The notes under the pieces are model-generated. The model did no database searches and was not told the DNA's origin. It saw only the letters and a list, made by a program, of their open reading frames with translations. Source: Medicago truncatula (Eukaryota; Streptophyta; Magnoliopsida; Fabales; Fabaceae). From it: a DNA stretch of 64,000 nt. Location: the NCBI RefSeq assembly GCF_003473485.1, contig NC_053045.1:53300494-53364493 (forward strand). The letters run 5' to 3'. Positions 11,848 to 31,000 of the stretch are shown here, one piece after another. The position numbers and the translations under genes are program-made. The first letter of the stretch is position 1. Every line of letters begins with the position of its first letter.

Positions 11848-14800
11848 ATGGGTTGTGTGTTTGTGAAGCAAGGTGTGTCTGTGACACCTGCCGTTGACCA
11901 TTCAGTTGACTTACAGAGGAATAATAGTGTAAAGAAGAAGAATAAGAAGAAGAATACCGAGTCATTTGGAGTGAGTTGGAGCGAGGTAGGTGACTCAGGA
12001 AGAACAAGTTTGAATGGTGAAGGTGGGTCATTGAGTTTCAGGTTAGGGAATCTTAGTAAGTATGTGGAGGGAGAACAAGCCGCGGCTGGTTGGCCGGTTT
12101 GGCTTAGCGCGGTTGCTTCCGAAGCTATTCATGGTTGGGTTCCTCTCCGTTCTGATGCATTTGAAAAACTTGACAAGGTTTGTTTCTTGTAAATCTCATG
12201 TTAGAACATTCTCAATCTTGTTCAAGTGATTGTAAATGTATTATATGGATTATGGTATGTTTGCTTTTCTGAGTTATCTATAATAAACTGCTCAACTGTA
12301 TGAATAGATTGGGCAGGGTACATATAGTAGTGTTTTCCGAGCGAAGGAGATTGAGACAGGGAAGATAGTGGCATTAAAGAAGGTTAGATTTGACAATTTT
12401 GAGCCAGAAAGTGTGAGGTTTATGGCAAGGGAAATTATGATTCTTAGAAGGCTTGATCATCCTAATATCATTAAACTAGAAGGATTGATTACTTCAAGAT
12501 TGTCTTGTAGCATCTACCTTGTATTTGAGTACATGGAGCATGATGTCACAGGGCTCTTGTCTAAACCAGAAATCAGCTTTACTGAATCACAGGTATTTTT
12601 AGCTTAGCAGAGCTTAATTTTCCTTTATTAATGAATGTTGGCAACAATAATTTAAAACATTGGTTGTGAATTGTGAAGAAAGATGGTTTAAAGGCCAAAA
12701 TAATTTTGTTGTGCAGATTAAGTGTTACATGAAACAATTGTTATCTGGTCTTGAGCACTGTCATTCAAGGGGTGTAATGCACCGTGACATCAAAGGATCA
12801 AATCTTCTGGTGAATAATGAAGGGATATTAAAGGTAGCAGATTTTGGATTGGCAAATTTCACTAATTCTGGGAAGAAGCAGCCTCTCACTAGTCGCGTTG
12901 TCACCTTATGGTACCGTCCTCCAGAACTTTTGCTTGGTTCAACAGATTATGGTCCATCTGTGGATCTTTGGAGTGTTGGTTGCGTGTTTGCAGAGCTATT
13001 AGTTGGGAAGCCTATACTTAAGGGAAGAACAGAGGTAGTAATACCAATCTTTTCAAAATGTATGAACTTTTCTCCTTCCCTGTTTGGTTTCTTGTGTTGC
13101 AGATTCTCCTCTAATGATAGTATCAGTTAATGTAAATTTTTTATTGTATTTTCTGCTGTAAAGTAGAAATCTTGGTCCAAACCTATTGCATGAGGCTTTG
13201 AGGCAATGCTGTTGGTGTATTTGACATTGATGCAATCATTACAATTCAGTTGTTTATGATATTGATATATTGACAATTCCAAAATTTAGTTTTAACTTTT
13301 CTTTTGAATTTCTTCTAAATCATCTTTGTTATGCATACAGGTTGAACAATTGCATAAAATTTTCAAGCTTTGCGGCTCTCCACCCGATGAATACTGGAAA
13401 AAGACCAGACTGCCTCACGCAACTTTGTTCAAGCCACAGCAACCATATGATAGTTGCCTAAGAGAAACATTTAAAGATTTTTCTGCAACCAGTGTAAACC
13501 TGTTACAAAATCTTCTTTCTATTGAACCAAACAAACGTGGAACTGCCTCATCTGCTCTCTCATTGGAGGTAGATTTACTTAGCAGAGTTGGATTTGTATT
13601 TCTCAGCATTCTATCTTCGGTGAATAATCTCTATTGTAGAACATTGTCTATTTTATTAGCTTTTACCATTTTCAATTTGATTATTCTTCTTGGAACATTG
13701 TTTTCAATCGATATAAGTTTTTTCCCCTGTTACTAATCATAAAGTACAAATTTGTTTTCTTCTAACTTGATGGCTTTGTGAAGCATAGATGCGTATATGG
13801 TTTTAGACTCTTCTACTGTTCCGATACTACAATCTTATTGTATTCTTACCACTTTCAGTATTTCAAAACAAAACCTTATGCATGTGATCCATCAAGCTTA
13901 CCGGTATACCCACCTAGCAAAGAGATCGATGCAAAACACGAGGAAGAGACAAAAAGGTAAACATCAATTTCACGTCTATTTTATTGGCCAATAGCATAGT
14001 TTTTTTTATCGTCACATACCAAGTGTTCTCTAGCAATTGATAATCTCTTTTATGGTATTGTCAAACCAGACATTGTTACTTGTCTTTTGATTAAATCATA
14101 TATGTTGATAAACTTTCAGGAAAAAGATCGCTGGGCGAGTTTGTGGACCTGAAAAAAGAAGAACATCAAGAAAGCCAGTAGGACTGAGTAAATTACCTCT
14201 AGCAGAGGTCTCTTTTGCTTTCTTTCATCTTGCATCATTGTGTTTTTTACCTTGCGCGGCACGCACATTGTTTTGCAGCAATGGTCTAATTGCCAAAATT
14301 TAACTGTCACCTAAAACCTTACTCTTACACTCCTATTACAGGATTTGACAAGTCGAGTTCAAACTTCACTAAACATGGATGATAGATCTGTCAACGTCCT
14401 TAAAGAAGAGAACACTAACATAGGTGAAATGGCACCAAAGCCAACCGCTGGTAAACCAGAAGATGCTTCCCATAAAAAGGATGCATCTCAAGTAGATATT
14501 CCCTTTCATGGACCGTTACAAGTTTCAAAATCAAGTGGATTTGCATGGGCAAAAAGGCGTAAAGATGACGCTGCTTCAATTAGATCCCACACTCGATCTA
14601 TTTCTAAAGGACATATATTTAGTTCATTAGAAACTTCTACACTAAATTCAAATAACATTTCTGATAATATAAACAACGAAAATAAGGAAGTTTTTGGGGG
14701 ACGCAACAGCTCCAGAGGTCATGATCTATTTGAAATTTCTAAACTAGTGATGCAAAATCAATGGAGTAAGTTTGAACGTCCAGATTCCTTTGATACTTCT

Positions 14801-15703
14801 GAAGAGTACCACTCACAAGAACTGTCTATGATGCTTTATCATAGAGAAGATTCAATGTCCAAGAGAAGTAACAGGGTAAGTTTGTGAATTTGCCAGATTC
14901 AATTATGTGTATTGAATACTGTATTTGATATTTTCTGATGAGGGATGCAATTTATGTGCCTCTAGCTTCAGTTTATTCTGTTTGTGCTTTAGTATGTAAT
15001 GTATAGAGATTGATATGAGATGCTGTTTAGTTACTGTACCTGACTTGTAAACATGGTCAACCATTTTCTTGGATCATAAGCCAAACGGATTTGGATCCTC
15101 TCAAGTTGAAATCCAACACGAGGGGGTTATGTCGGACTGTCGGTGATCTCACAACTAAAATTTATTGGATTCTATAGCTTAAAAAATATATTAGTAGGAT
15201 CCAATGAACTTTATTGGTGCGATCACCAGCATAACTACCTCATGTTGGAAAGGATTCCAACTTGAGAGAATCAAAATTTAAGCCAAAACTAGGCAACTTA
15301 ATAATAAGCATCCTTGTCTAGACATGATTTTTATTTGTTTCCCTCCTTACAGAGTTATCAGGATCAAGGAGAGAAGGTGGAATTTTCAGGGCCAATAATA
15401 TCTCAAATGCATACAGTTGACGAGCTCTTAGAAAGACATGAGCGCCACATTCGACATACAGTCCGAAGATCATGGTTTCAGAGAGGTATGTGACAGTAAT
15501 ATCAAGAAGATTGTTGCCCTGAGAACAAAAACATGTTTCTATTTTTTGTGTTTATAGACTAGATTTCTTGAAAGAATCTTATAAATATAATTAATTAGAG
15601 AAAGGTACTATGCTACTCCAAAGCTAATCATTTGTGAAATGATAATGTTAACAATTAACATAGCATTTTTAATGGATTTGCAGGTAAGAAGCATGGGAAT
15701 TAA
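11848..15703 (+). CDS. CDK-like Ser/Thr protein kinase (At1g54610/At1g74330/IBS1 group)
   Basis: Nine exons: 11848-12177, 12308-12592, 12717-13034, 13341-13568, 13859-13956, 14120-14207, 14342-14875, 15353-15485, 15684-15703. All have GT-AG borders and join in frame to 677 aa. The start MGCVF carries Gly2 and Cys3, a likely N-myristoylation/palmitoylation signal, so membrane attachment is probable. The kinase domain begins near residue 105: glycine loop IGQGTYSS from 111, ATP-binding Lys134, MAREI in helix C, catalytic HRDIKGSN with Asp229, DFG at 247-249 and WYRPPELLLG in the activation segment. A long, low-complexity tail follows, with an R-rich segment near the end (RHERHIRHTVRRSW). The domain is CDK-type, but the subfamily is known for plant-specific CDK-like kinases (IBS1 is implicated in defence priming) rather than cell-cycle kinases. 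A MITE sits in intron 7. The exact orthologue is not settled. Confidence 0.93.
15086..15278. mobile_element. Mutator-like MITE in kinase intron 7
   Basis: A foldback element of 193 bp. Its arms share 'ctctcaagttg' (left) and 'caacttgagag' (right) and pair over about 60 bases with mismatches. It is bounded by a perfect 9-bp direct repeat taagccaaa (15077-15085 and 15279-15287). A 9-bp target duplication points to the Mutator superfamily. Confidence 0.85.
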
Positions 15704-16307
15704 AGCAACAGGAAATGTACTATTTTATTCCCTTTAGATATGGGATCAAATTGTCCTTGTGAGAGGGCCACCCCTCAAGCTCAGCTCAGTGCTGTGATTA
15801 TGAACAAAGGAACATCAGGATGTACAGTGTATAGCAGCATGAGTTTTTACCTAAGAGCTTTCAAACATCAATCTGAGCATTAGCAATGTGGTCCATCCAG
15901 CTTTCATTTTTCACAGATAGTTTAAGCTTCAAACGAATCAGATTTAGTAATTTATTAATCAAGGAGAGTAACATAGTGCTGAAAAGGAGCCCAGTTTTGT
16001 TGTATTCCACTAATCCTCAAATTCTAATGCTATTTCAGAATCTCTTGTTTCACAAAAAAAGAAAGCTATTATAATTAAATGAAGGGAAAAATATCAATAC
16101 ATGGTTACAACATATATACAACTTTAGTAGATTCTTTATCAAAGAGAGAAAGACTCTGCTGCTGAGCAATGACATTGAGCCCAGTTTTGCTGTATTACAC
16201 AATCCTCAAATGTATGTCCTTCAAAATCTAACGTTTCACAAAAAAATGTAACTTATAGTCTACTAAAATGAATCAGAACCAGTAATCCTTTATTTCATGA
16301 TTAAGGC
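15704..16307. other. Kinase 3' UTR and short intergenic stretch
   Basis: Directly downstream of the kinase stop. There is a weak repeat: 'gagcccagttttg.tgtatt' appears near 15988 and 16178, with similar flanks ('cctcaaat', 'gtttcacaaaaaa'), suggesting an old local duplication of about 190 bases. No gene seen. Confidence 0.5.
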
Positions 16308-16372
16308 CCTATTTGGATAAGCAACCTATTTTGCAACTTATATCAGAAGCGCTTGTGTATAAGCTGTCTTGG

Positions 16373-17341
16373 GCAAAAGTTATGGTGCATAAGGAAATCC
16401 TTATGCACCGTGCATAAACACTTCACAACTATCAGATATAGTGTACACGTGTAATAATCCTAGGCTTTTCAAACTACATCAAATCAAACTTCATTTGCTT
16501 CAAACATTTCTCTCACTAAAACATAAAGCTCCCCCCCTCTCTCTCTACAATTCAGATGAGTCTTCATCTCTTCCGGCCACACAGGATGATTCCGGCGCGG
16601 TGGTCGCCGGCCAGAGGCGGCGCCGTGCCGGAGAACCAAATTCATCCTTTTTAAAAACTAAAGCCATTTTTCAACATCCATTTTCGTTTTAAAGCCAAAT
16701 CCGAACTCGGATCGCGCAAAAACTCAACGAGAAGGAGTAGATCTAAAGATTAAAACCGGTTCGCTCCTCTTCTTCCCTCGCATTTTCTTCTTCTTCTTCT
16801 TCTTCGATCCAGTGGCGCTGTGTTGATTGCTGCTATATGTTACTGTTTCGTCACTGTTTGTGTTCACGGTTTCAGATATGAAGTTGTTTCTGGATTTGAA
16901 ATCTTTGTGATGTTAGAGGGATTTATGGCTGGGAAACTGCTGGAAACCATTAAGTACATCTAAAGGTTTTGCACAGCAAAATGGTTTTGGCATTCCGGTC
17001 CGGTGATGATGAACGACGGTGTTGATGATGAGATTGAAGATTCTCGAAACCATTTCCACAACAAAATGGGTTTGGAATACAACTCACATAAACCATTTCT
17101 ACAGCAAAATGGTTTTGGCATTCCGGTACGGTGATGATCACGGTGATGATGATAAACGACGGTGTTGATGATGAGATTGAAGATTCCAGTGGTGGTGATG
17201 ATGAACAACGGTGATGATTCAGTTTGTTTCCGCGTTTGGTTCGTTTTGTTTTGTTTTGTTTCCTTTGGGGGTGTAGGAAGCAATTATGTTGGGATTTATG
17301 CACGGTGCATAAGGATTTCCTTATGCACCATAACCGCTCCC
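16373..17341. mobile_element. Mutator-like element with gene-like internal sequence
   Basis: An almost exact inverted repeat of about 38 bp lies at 16380-16418 and 17298-17336 (left: ttatggtgcataaggaaatc; right: gatttccttatgcaccataa), and each arm is itself partly palindromic (ttatgcaccgtgcataa). A 10-bp direct repeat gctgtcttgg (16363-16372 and 17342-17351) brackets 969 bp, within the 9-11 bp range of Mutator-like elements. The outermost 7 bases of the ends match poorly. The inside is unusually GC-rich at 16560-16640 and has a CT-rich, leader-like stretch (16770-16820), as if a host gene fragment had been captured. No transposase. A Pack-MULE is possible but unproven. Confidence 0.75.
16974..17190. 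repeat. Direct repeat inside the Mutator-like element
   Basis: A segment with acagcaaaatggttttggca and gacggtgttgatgatgagat occurs at about 16974-17042 and again at about 17101-17185. The second copy carries a short insertion of gtgatgat units. A third, weaker copy ('ccatttccacaacaaaatgg') lies between them. Confidence 0.75.
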
Positions 17342-17529
17342 GCTGTCTTGGAGTGCTTATATATGGAAAACAGACAACTTACGGATGTGTAATAAGTTGT
17401 TCTTTTATAAGTTCTTCTAAACACTCTCACTGAGTGTTTTTGGCTGTAGATAAGTTCAAATAAGTTAACTTTTGAGACAACCAAAATTTTAAAAAAAGAA
17501 AAAGATATTAACACAAAAACCAAAGTAAT

Positions 17530-17636
17530 AGAAAGAGTAATTAAAAACATAATATGAGTATGAAAGAGAAAATTGTCATAAAGTAATCGTACAAATCACC
17601 ATCAAAAAGTGATTGTACAAATATCATTTCTTCAAA
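17530..17636. mobile_element. Partial copy of the 9-bp-TSD MITE family
   Basis: The right end, 'tgtacaaatatcatttcttc' preceded by 'gagtatgaaagagaaaattg', matches the family seen complete at 34046-34226, 36760-36933 and 45877-46009. The left half is missing. Confidence 0.55.
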
Positions 17637-17976
17637 AATAAAAATAAAATAGAACCATGTGTAAAAAAAACAAAAAATTGTACCATTCTCGATTCATGCA
17701 CGTCATCCTTGCGCAGGGCTGCTTTATAAACGCTAACATTATTTGTAAAACTATCGGTGTGGGACTTTATTAACAAAACTACACAATATAATGTTGTTCA
17801 ACCTTCACTGGAAGCGAGCAAGATGCAACTCGATCAATAACTGCAGTAGATAGAAAACGGATGTTCTTCCTTTTCAGACCTATTTAATGTACAAGATATG
17901 ATAAAAAGTTAGATAAGGATAAAATACAATAGAAACTTATCCTATCATGTATTTAGTGCACACATGATAAAACATA

Positions 17977-18511
17977 GGGAAATGCTAAAAAGTACCCTTG
18001 AGGTATTGGTTAAGAGAACAAAAATAGAAATATTTTGTTGGGAAGTGTTGAAAAGTGGTGAATTCAACTTTTTAAAAGCTAAAAAATTATTATTTCCAAT
18101 GCAAAGCTACTATTTTTTGTATTCTTAACTAATGCCCTAAACCAATTAATTTCAAATTGGGTTCTAATTTTTAAATCAAGTTTTAAATATGGTATGCTGA
18201 AGATTAGGAACATGGCTTCAATTGTTGCATACTTGTTTTGTTTAATCCATTTCCTTCTGATTTCAATTTTTTGTTCACTTCAAATTGTATCCAATTTCCA
18301 AACAATTGTTTGTCCTGGAACATGTTTATGCTTGTTTTCGATGGAGGTTGAAGCACAAAAGAAGATGAGTCCAAATATAAATATTAATAAAAAAATAAAA
18401 AAATATTAAACAGGTAGCAAGTAATGGAATAAAAGAAGTTGCATGAGGTGGTTGAATATCATTGGAGTGTGTTAAAAAAGTGTGATAGAGGGTGTGACCC
18501 TAGCATTTCTC
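17977..18511. mobile_element. Putative MITE, weakly supported
   Basis: The left end gggaaatgctaaaaagtacc and the right end 'ccctagcatttctc' form an 11-bp imperfect inverted repeat around 535 bp. No clear target duplication. A lone Stowaway-like end (ggaccggagggagtaa) lies just beyond, at 18537-18552, without a visible partner. Confidence 0.4.
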
Positions 18512-18860
18512 AAAAATGAATCTTTTCTTATATATAGGACCGGAGGGAGTAACATTCTTAACTTAAATGTTGTCTCCGATATAATTTGCCTCAAGAAATT
18601 AGACACCGCATGATATCATTCTTGCGAAACCAAGTCAGATTAAACAGATAAATTTTGTAAATTTGATAGTGTTAAGAAAATGGTTTAGTTAGGTTGAACC
18701 TCTTAAAGTAATAAAGTTGTGATTGACAAAATAAACGAGTAATGTAAAACTCTACAGGTACACTTAAGTTACAAAACCCAAGTTTGGATGGTATGGTGAA
18801 CAACAGTTTATAAGAAAAAGTCATATTATGTATCTAAACAAAATACACTTAAAGCTCGCA

Positions 18861-25950
<7,090 letters not shown>

Positions 25951-28063
25951 GATTGAAAACCTGTGTGATTAATCAGACCGAAAAAGTAAGCTATGTTGTT
26001 AATCAAATCGCGTTGGAAAATCGGAAAGGTGAAATTGAGAAAAAGGAGAACCTGGATGAGTTTCGGACAGAATCTGACGACGTCGACGTTTTCCGGTCAG
26101 ATTTTGGGTTTGACGGCGTAGACAAGTTCAGCCTGGATGAGTATTGCGTGTTCTGACAATGGTAAGTAAAGTTAGTTGGTGACACTACTGAATCATACGG
26201 TCGGTTACGGGTTCACTTGGCCCATATTTCTCCAACCGTTCCGACCCATAATTACCCAAACATAACTGAATTCGTCACCCGCATAACCGCACAGTCGCCC
26301 CGAACCGACCCATTTCCTTTCAAGACACTCGGTTTTATCGGGGGAAAGTTGATTCTCGATTTATTAAAATTTGCTGAATAACAAACATCTTATATCCTTA
26401 TTGTTTCCCCCTTTTTTTTTCTTTCTTTTTTTACTAAGATATGAAAATCACATCCTAAAAATTCATAAAATTTCATCATATTCACCCTTATTCATTTTTC
26501 CTTCTTCATTCATTGAAAGATCAAAATCGCATAAAATACGAATTGACGAGACATTGATTGGAGCGTGAATCTTTATAGTGATACACGTTTTCTATTCTAC
26601 GGCTCACATGCCCCGACAACTCTTTAATCATTGAACTTATTGTGTTGATCTTTCGTGTAGCATGAATTTTCGAGTTTCTCATATATAGAGATGGAAATTG
26701 TTGACCCGATAGATTGACAAACTATAGGGTCTCTACCAAATCTTTAACTTGTGGCATATGGTGCCTCAATTCTCTATTGCGAAATTTTTCCATGAAAAAT
26801 TAATCTTCCTCATTACATGTTTAAATGATAAGAATGTATAACACATAAGTGTTTCTCAGCCTTCACCAGAAACGAGCAAGATGCATTTTGATGACTGTAG
26901 AGACAAAATCAAGGTTATTCTCTTACTCTCAAAGCTTGCCATGTGCAAAACGAGTGCCCATTGCTTGCTGTTGCAGTAAGATAATTACCAAGTCCTGATA
27001 AAAGTAACAAATCGTGGAGAGGACAGACAAGTTCTTCATACGTGAATTAATTTTGATTCAAATGCAAACTTAACAAGACGGGTGTCTGTAATGATGCCCA
27101 GTAGGTTTAACAATTATTGGTGCAATTTAGACTGCAAAGGACGAATGTTATCAACATTAAAGTTTCAAACACCAATGTTAAAGGCGATAGTCAATTTACA
27201 GATATCACAATGATATAATGGTTAGTGCTTTCAAGTGGCGCAAATTATTCATTTTACTATCCAACATTTGAATTTGTTCAAAATATTAACTCGTAAATAA
27301 ACACGGTGACCATAGAATATAATGGAAAATCTCAACAAATGACTCGTAATATAACGCAAATTTTTGCACAAATTTTCTTGCCAACAAAAATACACGTATA
27401 ATCACCACCCAGAAAAAAAAAATACACGTATAATATTCTAGTATAAATTTGAACATGCATGAGTCTGGCCTTGTTGATCATACACTCAGTTCAATCACAA
27501 ATTATACAATCTACCACCACAACATCCAAATACTAGCGAATCAATTCCCTATTAGTACAACAAGCAAATACTTGTGAACCATGTCCATTCATGTTATCAA
27601 CCAGACTTGCAAACTATAAAGCACTGAAACAGACACGACACTAACACATCAACACTAGTAATGATTTTAAAAATGACATAATTGAATGTAATCATATGTG
27701 TTGTGTTGTGTTGTGTTGGACACTAACATGTGTCGACACCAAACGCATCTATCAAAAGCTTCCCAAGTTGGAAAGTTGCAACAATCTGGCGCTGTATAAA
27801 ACCTTTTTTGATGCACTTGCCCAACAATCTAGTGGGTACTATAGACTAAAATGTACAACTTATGTTCTTCCGGATGTGTCTAACACCCTCCTTTTCATCA
27901 TCAAGTTATGCTTAACAAGCCGTCCAGATGTCAATCTTTACACAAGACCAATGGCGGAAAGTGAGAATTGCAATGTTTTGTCTAAAAAAGAAAAAAATAG
28001 AGTAAAGTTCATCCTGTTATTACAGCTAAGATTGTTTGTTTATTATAGCTAAGATCCATCCTC
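25951..28063. other. Intergenic between MAP2 and the HNH gene
   Basis: MAP2 and HNH are transcribed in the same direction, so this holds the MAP2 promoter (near 25951-26400) and the HNH 3' region. A (TGTTG)n run lies at 27697-27719. An open frame at 27696-28052 starts inside that repeat and has no recognisable domain. No gene supported. Confidence 0.55.
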
Positions 28064-31000
28064 CTATGGCAGCTTGCAAGCATTTGTGTCGTCTTTCGCC
28101 TTGAATTTTCCAAGCACTTCATCAACAGTTCTGCACCTACACTGATTTCCTGGACGGATTACATCGCCATAAACAGCCATTTCAATTATATCGAGTTCCT
28201 TGTCTGTTTATTGATCAAAAATCAAAATTAGTAGGTTGTTCGTGAAAAAATAAATTAGAGCACTACATATTTTCCTTGGCCAACAATATACCTACGGGCG
28301 TTTGTTTCAAGCACTAAAATACTTACCAGGAATAAGTTACTCTGGAGTATAAAGACAGTAATTTTTAAAAAGTGTTTGGCCCAATTTGATATTCCTAGTA
28401 AAAAATTCATGGAAGTGCACATTCCCACCTTCTCACTTTGGAATTATCGAAGTTATCTCATTCCTGAGAACCTTAATACCCAAAAATGTTTTTTTTTTTC
28501 TTAGCCATGTATTCACGTGAATATAATTCTTAGACTTGAAACAAACACTCCATAAGAGTAGTTCTGACTTGTGTGGAAAATACAGAACTCACACAAACAA
28601 GTCAATAATGGATCACCTCTCGGCATCTAACAGGACAAGATCTGAGGTTTTGCATAAAAATTCTTATAACAGGAGCCGGACAAACATGTTGTACTAATCA
28701 AGGTTGTCAGACTTGAGTCTATGGAAAATAAAAATGACTTTAAAATGAAACATACATAATAGAACACCAATTAACATAAAAGTTCCAATTTCAAAATGTA
28801 ACAAAACAAGGGACATTTTGAGACACACGCAAAGGGAACAAGCTATAATGAAACAAAGGGTCACATTGCTTCAAAAAACAGAACAAAAACAACAGTAATA
28901 AAACAGAAGCTATTTTTGGAGGATGGGTATAACACAAACCATAAGCACTCATTCGAGATAAGAAAACAATGAAACAAAAACAGAGCACGCATAAAAACAA
29001 CAACAGAAATGAACAGAGCAACAAAAAGAGTAGTATATCCGAGTCTGACCAAGTCCGAGCAAATCTACCACGAAAACGAGTCTGAGCGAGTCAACTTGTT
29101 TTGGCCTTCTAGACTCTTAAAATTGTCCGACTCTACAAGTTGATTTGCAAGTCTAACAACCATGCAAATCAATTACACTGTGATAAAACATAAAATTTAT
29201 TGACAACTGATTCTATAGGTCCTCACCTCACAACCAGGGTCAGCAATTTATAGTAACAAGAAAATGTTCTTAATTGATTAAACCAAAATGAAGCACTGGT
29301 TTCAATATAGCATTCTTGGCCAAGATATAAAACCCATCCGTGACCAAATTCACATACAACACATAAAACCATGAAAAGCAAATTACAGGAACACCACTCT
29401 CACCACCCCCAAATAAAGGGGGGCAAAAGAAGGAGTTATTATGTACTACTACTACTATGAATCTATGATGCAAGTGAAAGCATCTAAAGCTGCAATTGAA
29501 GTATATGAATATGGAAAGCAATCAGCAAATCCATCCAATCTGAGCAAGATGAACAAAAAAAGTTTTTCGCATATGCTCTTTACTTGTGCAATCTATGAAG
29601 TGTAAAAACCTGAAATTGAAATAAACTAATAAAGTATGATTATTATCTACAACATTTTGGATTTCGGGCTCTCCCACTGAGTGGCTTGAGGTTCTAATAT
29701 TATTAAGAGAAGATCACATTGGTTTAAGAATAAAACTAGTTATTTTTAGTTACTAAACTGGATACTACTAAGTACTAACATTCTGCTCCCCTATAACAGG
29801 GTTTAATAAAGACAGGTTCAATGTTAAAAAAGATAGATAAAGAATCATGCTTACCAGTAAAATTAATATCACAAGAGTAGCCTCTCAACTTATCCGAATC
29901 AATCTGAGATTTGTCTGATTTTAATCTGTTCACTCTGGATTGAAGTATTTGACAATTATCTGCTGTTGATTCCCCGCCTACAACACAAATTCACATGTCA
30001 CATAGATCAATTATCAAAAGAAAAAACTTAGATGTTGTTTTTATATGGTACTATTTATTCTTTTCTCCTTTCAAAATAGAAAATGTGGATAGAGAGAACT
30101 GATTTTGGTGTTTTGTATTTTGATTCTACACCTAAGTTTTGTCCTTATCAAAATACCAAACATCAATCTTGTGTTTTTCCATCTAGAAATATCTATTGCT
30201 GGCAAATGCTTGTTTCTGTATATCATCAATAGAAGACAATAATCAAATTAATTCAAAAAGTAAATATTATTGTTGATGTTTAACTCACAATGAAAAAGAT
30301 TAAAGAATGAAATTGCACAATGAATGTACTCCTTTATTGATAACTTTGTCTCAAGTATTTACTACTCACAATGCTCAATCTACAGATCAGAATGTTGACA
30401 TTCACCTACTTGTATATTCTATCCTTGTGCCTTATATACTAGTTCTATGACAGGTACAAAGTTTGTGATTTGCTAACCCCACTCAATAAGTAGTTGGAAC
30501 ATAGTAAATTAACTATAACTAACTTTGTAACTGCTTGAGACAGTACCAGCTCCGACCTTTCCCTTCTAGTAATCTCCATGCCCAAAATTCTTTTGGTAGT
30601 TTCTAGATTCTTAATTTCAAATTTACTTCAATTGTTGCTTCAATTTGTTGATTTCCAACTTATTCTTTGAAATAAGGAGCATGTCATCAACATAGAGAAG
30701 TAAATAAACATGATCTCCATCTTCTGATTTTAAGGACCGTCCAAATAATAACCCGCCATCGAGTCAGGACGGGTCCGGATTGACCTTTGGGTTACCAAAC
30801 CCGTCCTATTATACATGTATTTACTATTAATTTTTTTTGTAGCCCATTCCAACACACGAGCACAAATTACGCATCCAACTTTTCCACATCTCATTTGAGT
30901 TATTTTAGATTTTTAATCCTAGTACTTTGTACCTATAAAATTTTGGTTTGAATTGATTGTTTCTGTGGTTCAATTGTTGAAAATTTAATTTGCATAACAA

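Larger units (their letters stand above)
16308..17475. mobile_element. Old MITE split by a later insertion
   Basis: The left piece (16308-16372: ggccctatttggataagc ... gcttgtgtataagctgtc) and the right piece (17342-17475: gagtgcttatat ... gataagttcaaataagtt) resemble the two halves of an abundant legume MITE with 'ataagc/gcttat' motifs. They are interrupted at 16373-17341 by a Mutator-like element. The assignment to that family is from memory of its style. Confidence 0.5.

Noticed and set aside
18537-18552. Stowaway-like end 'ggaccggagggagtaa'
   Set aside because: Only one end is visible. No matching ctccctccg end was found at a reasonable distance on its left, so no element is called.
27696-28052. 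118-codon open frame on the plus strand
   Set aside because: It starts inside a (TGTTG)n simple repeat, has no recognisable domain, and ends just outside the last exon of the HNH gene on the other strand.
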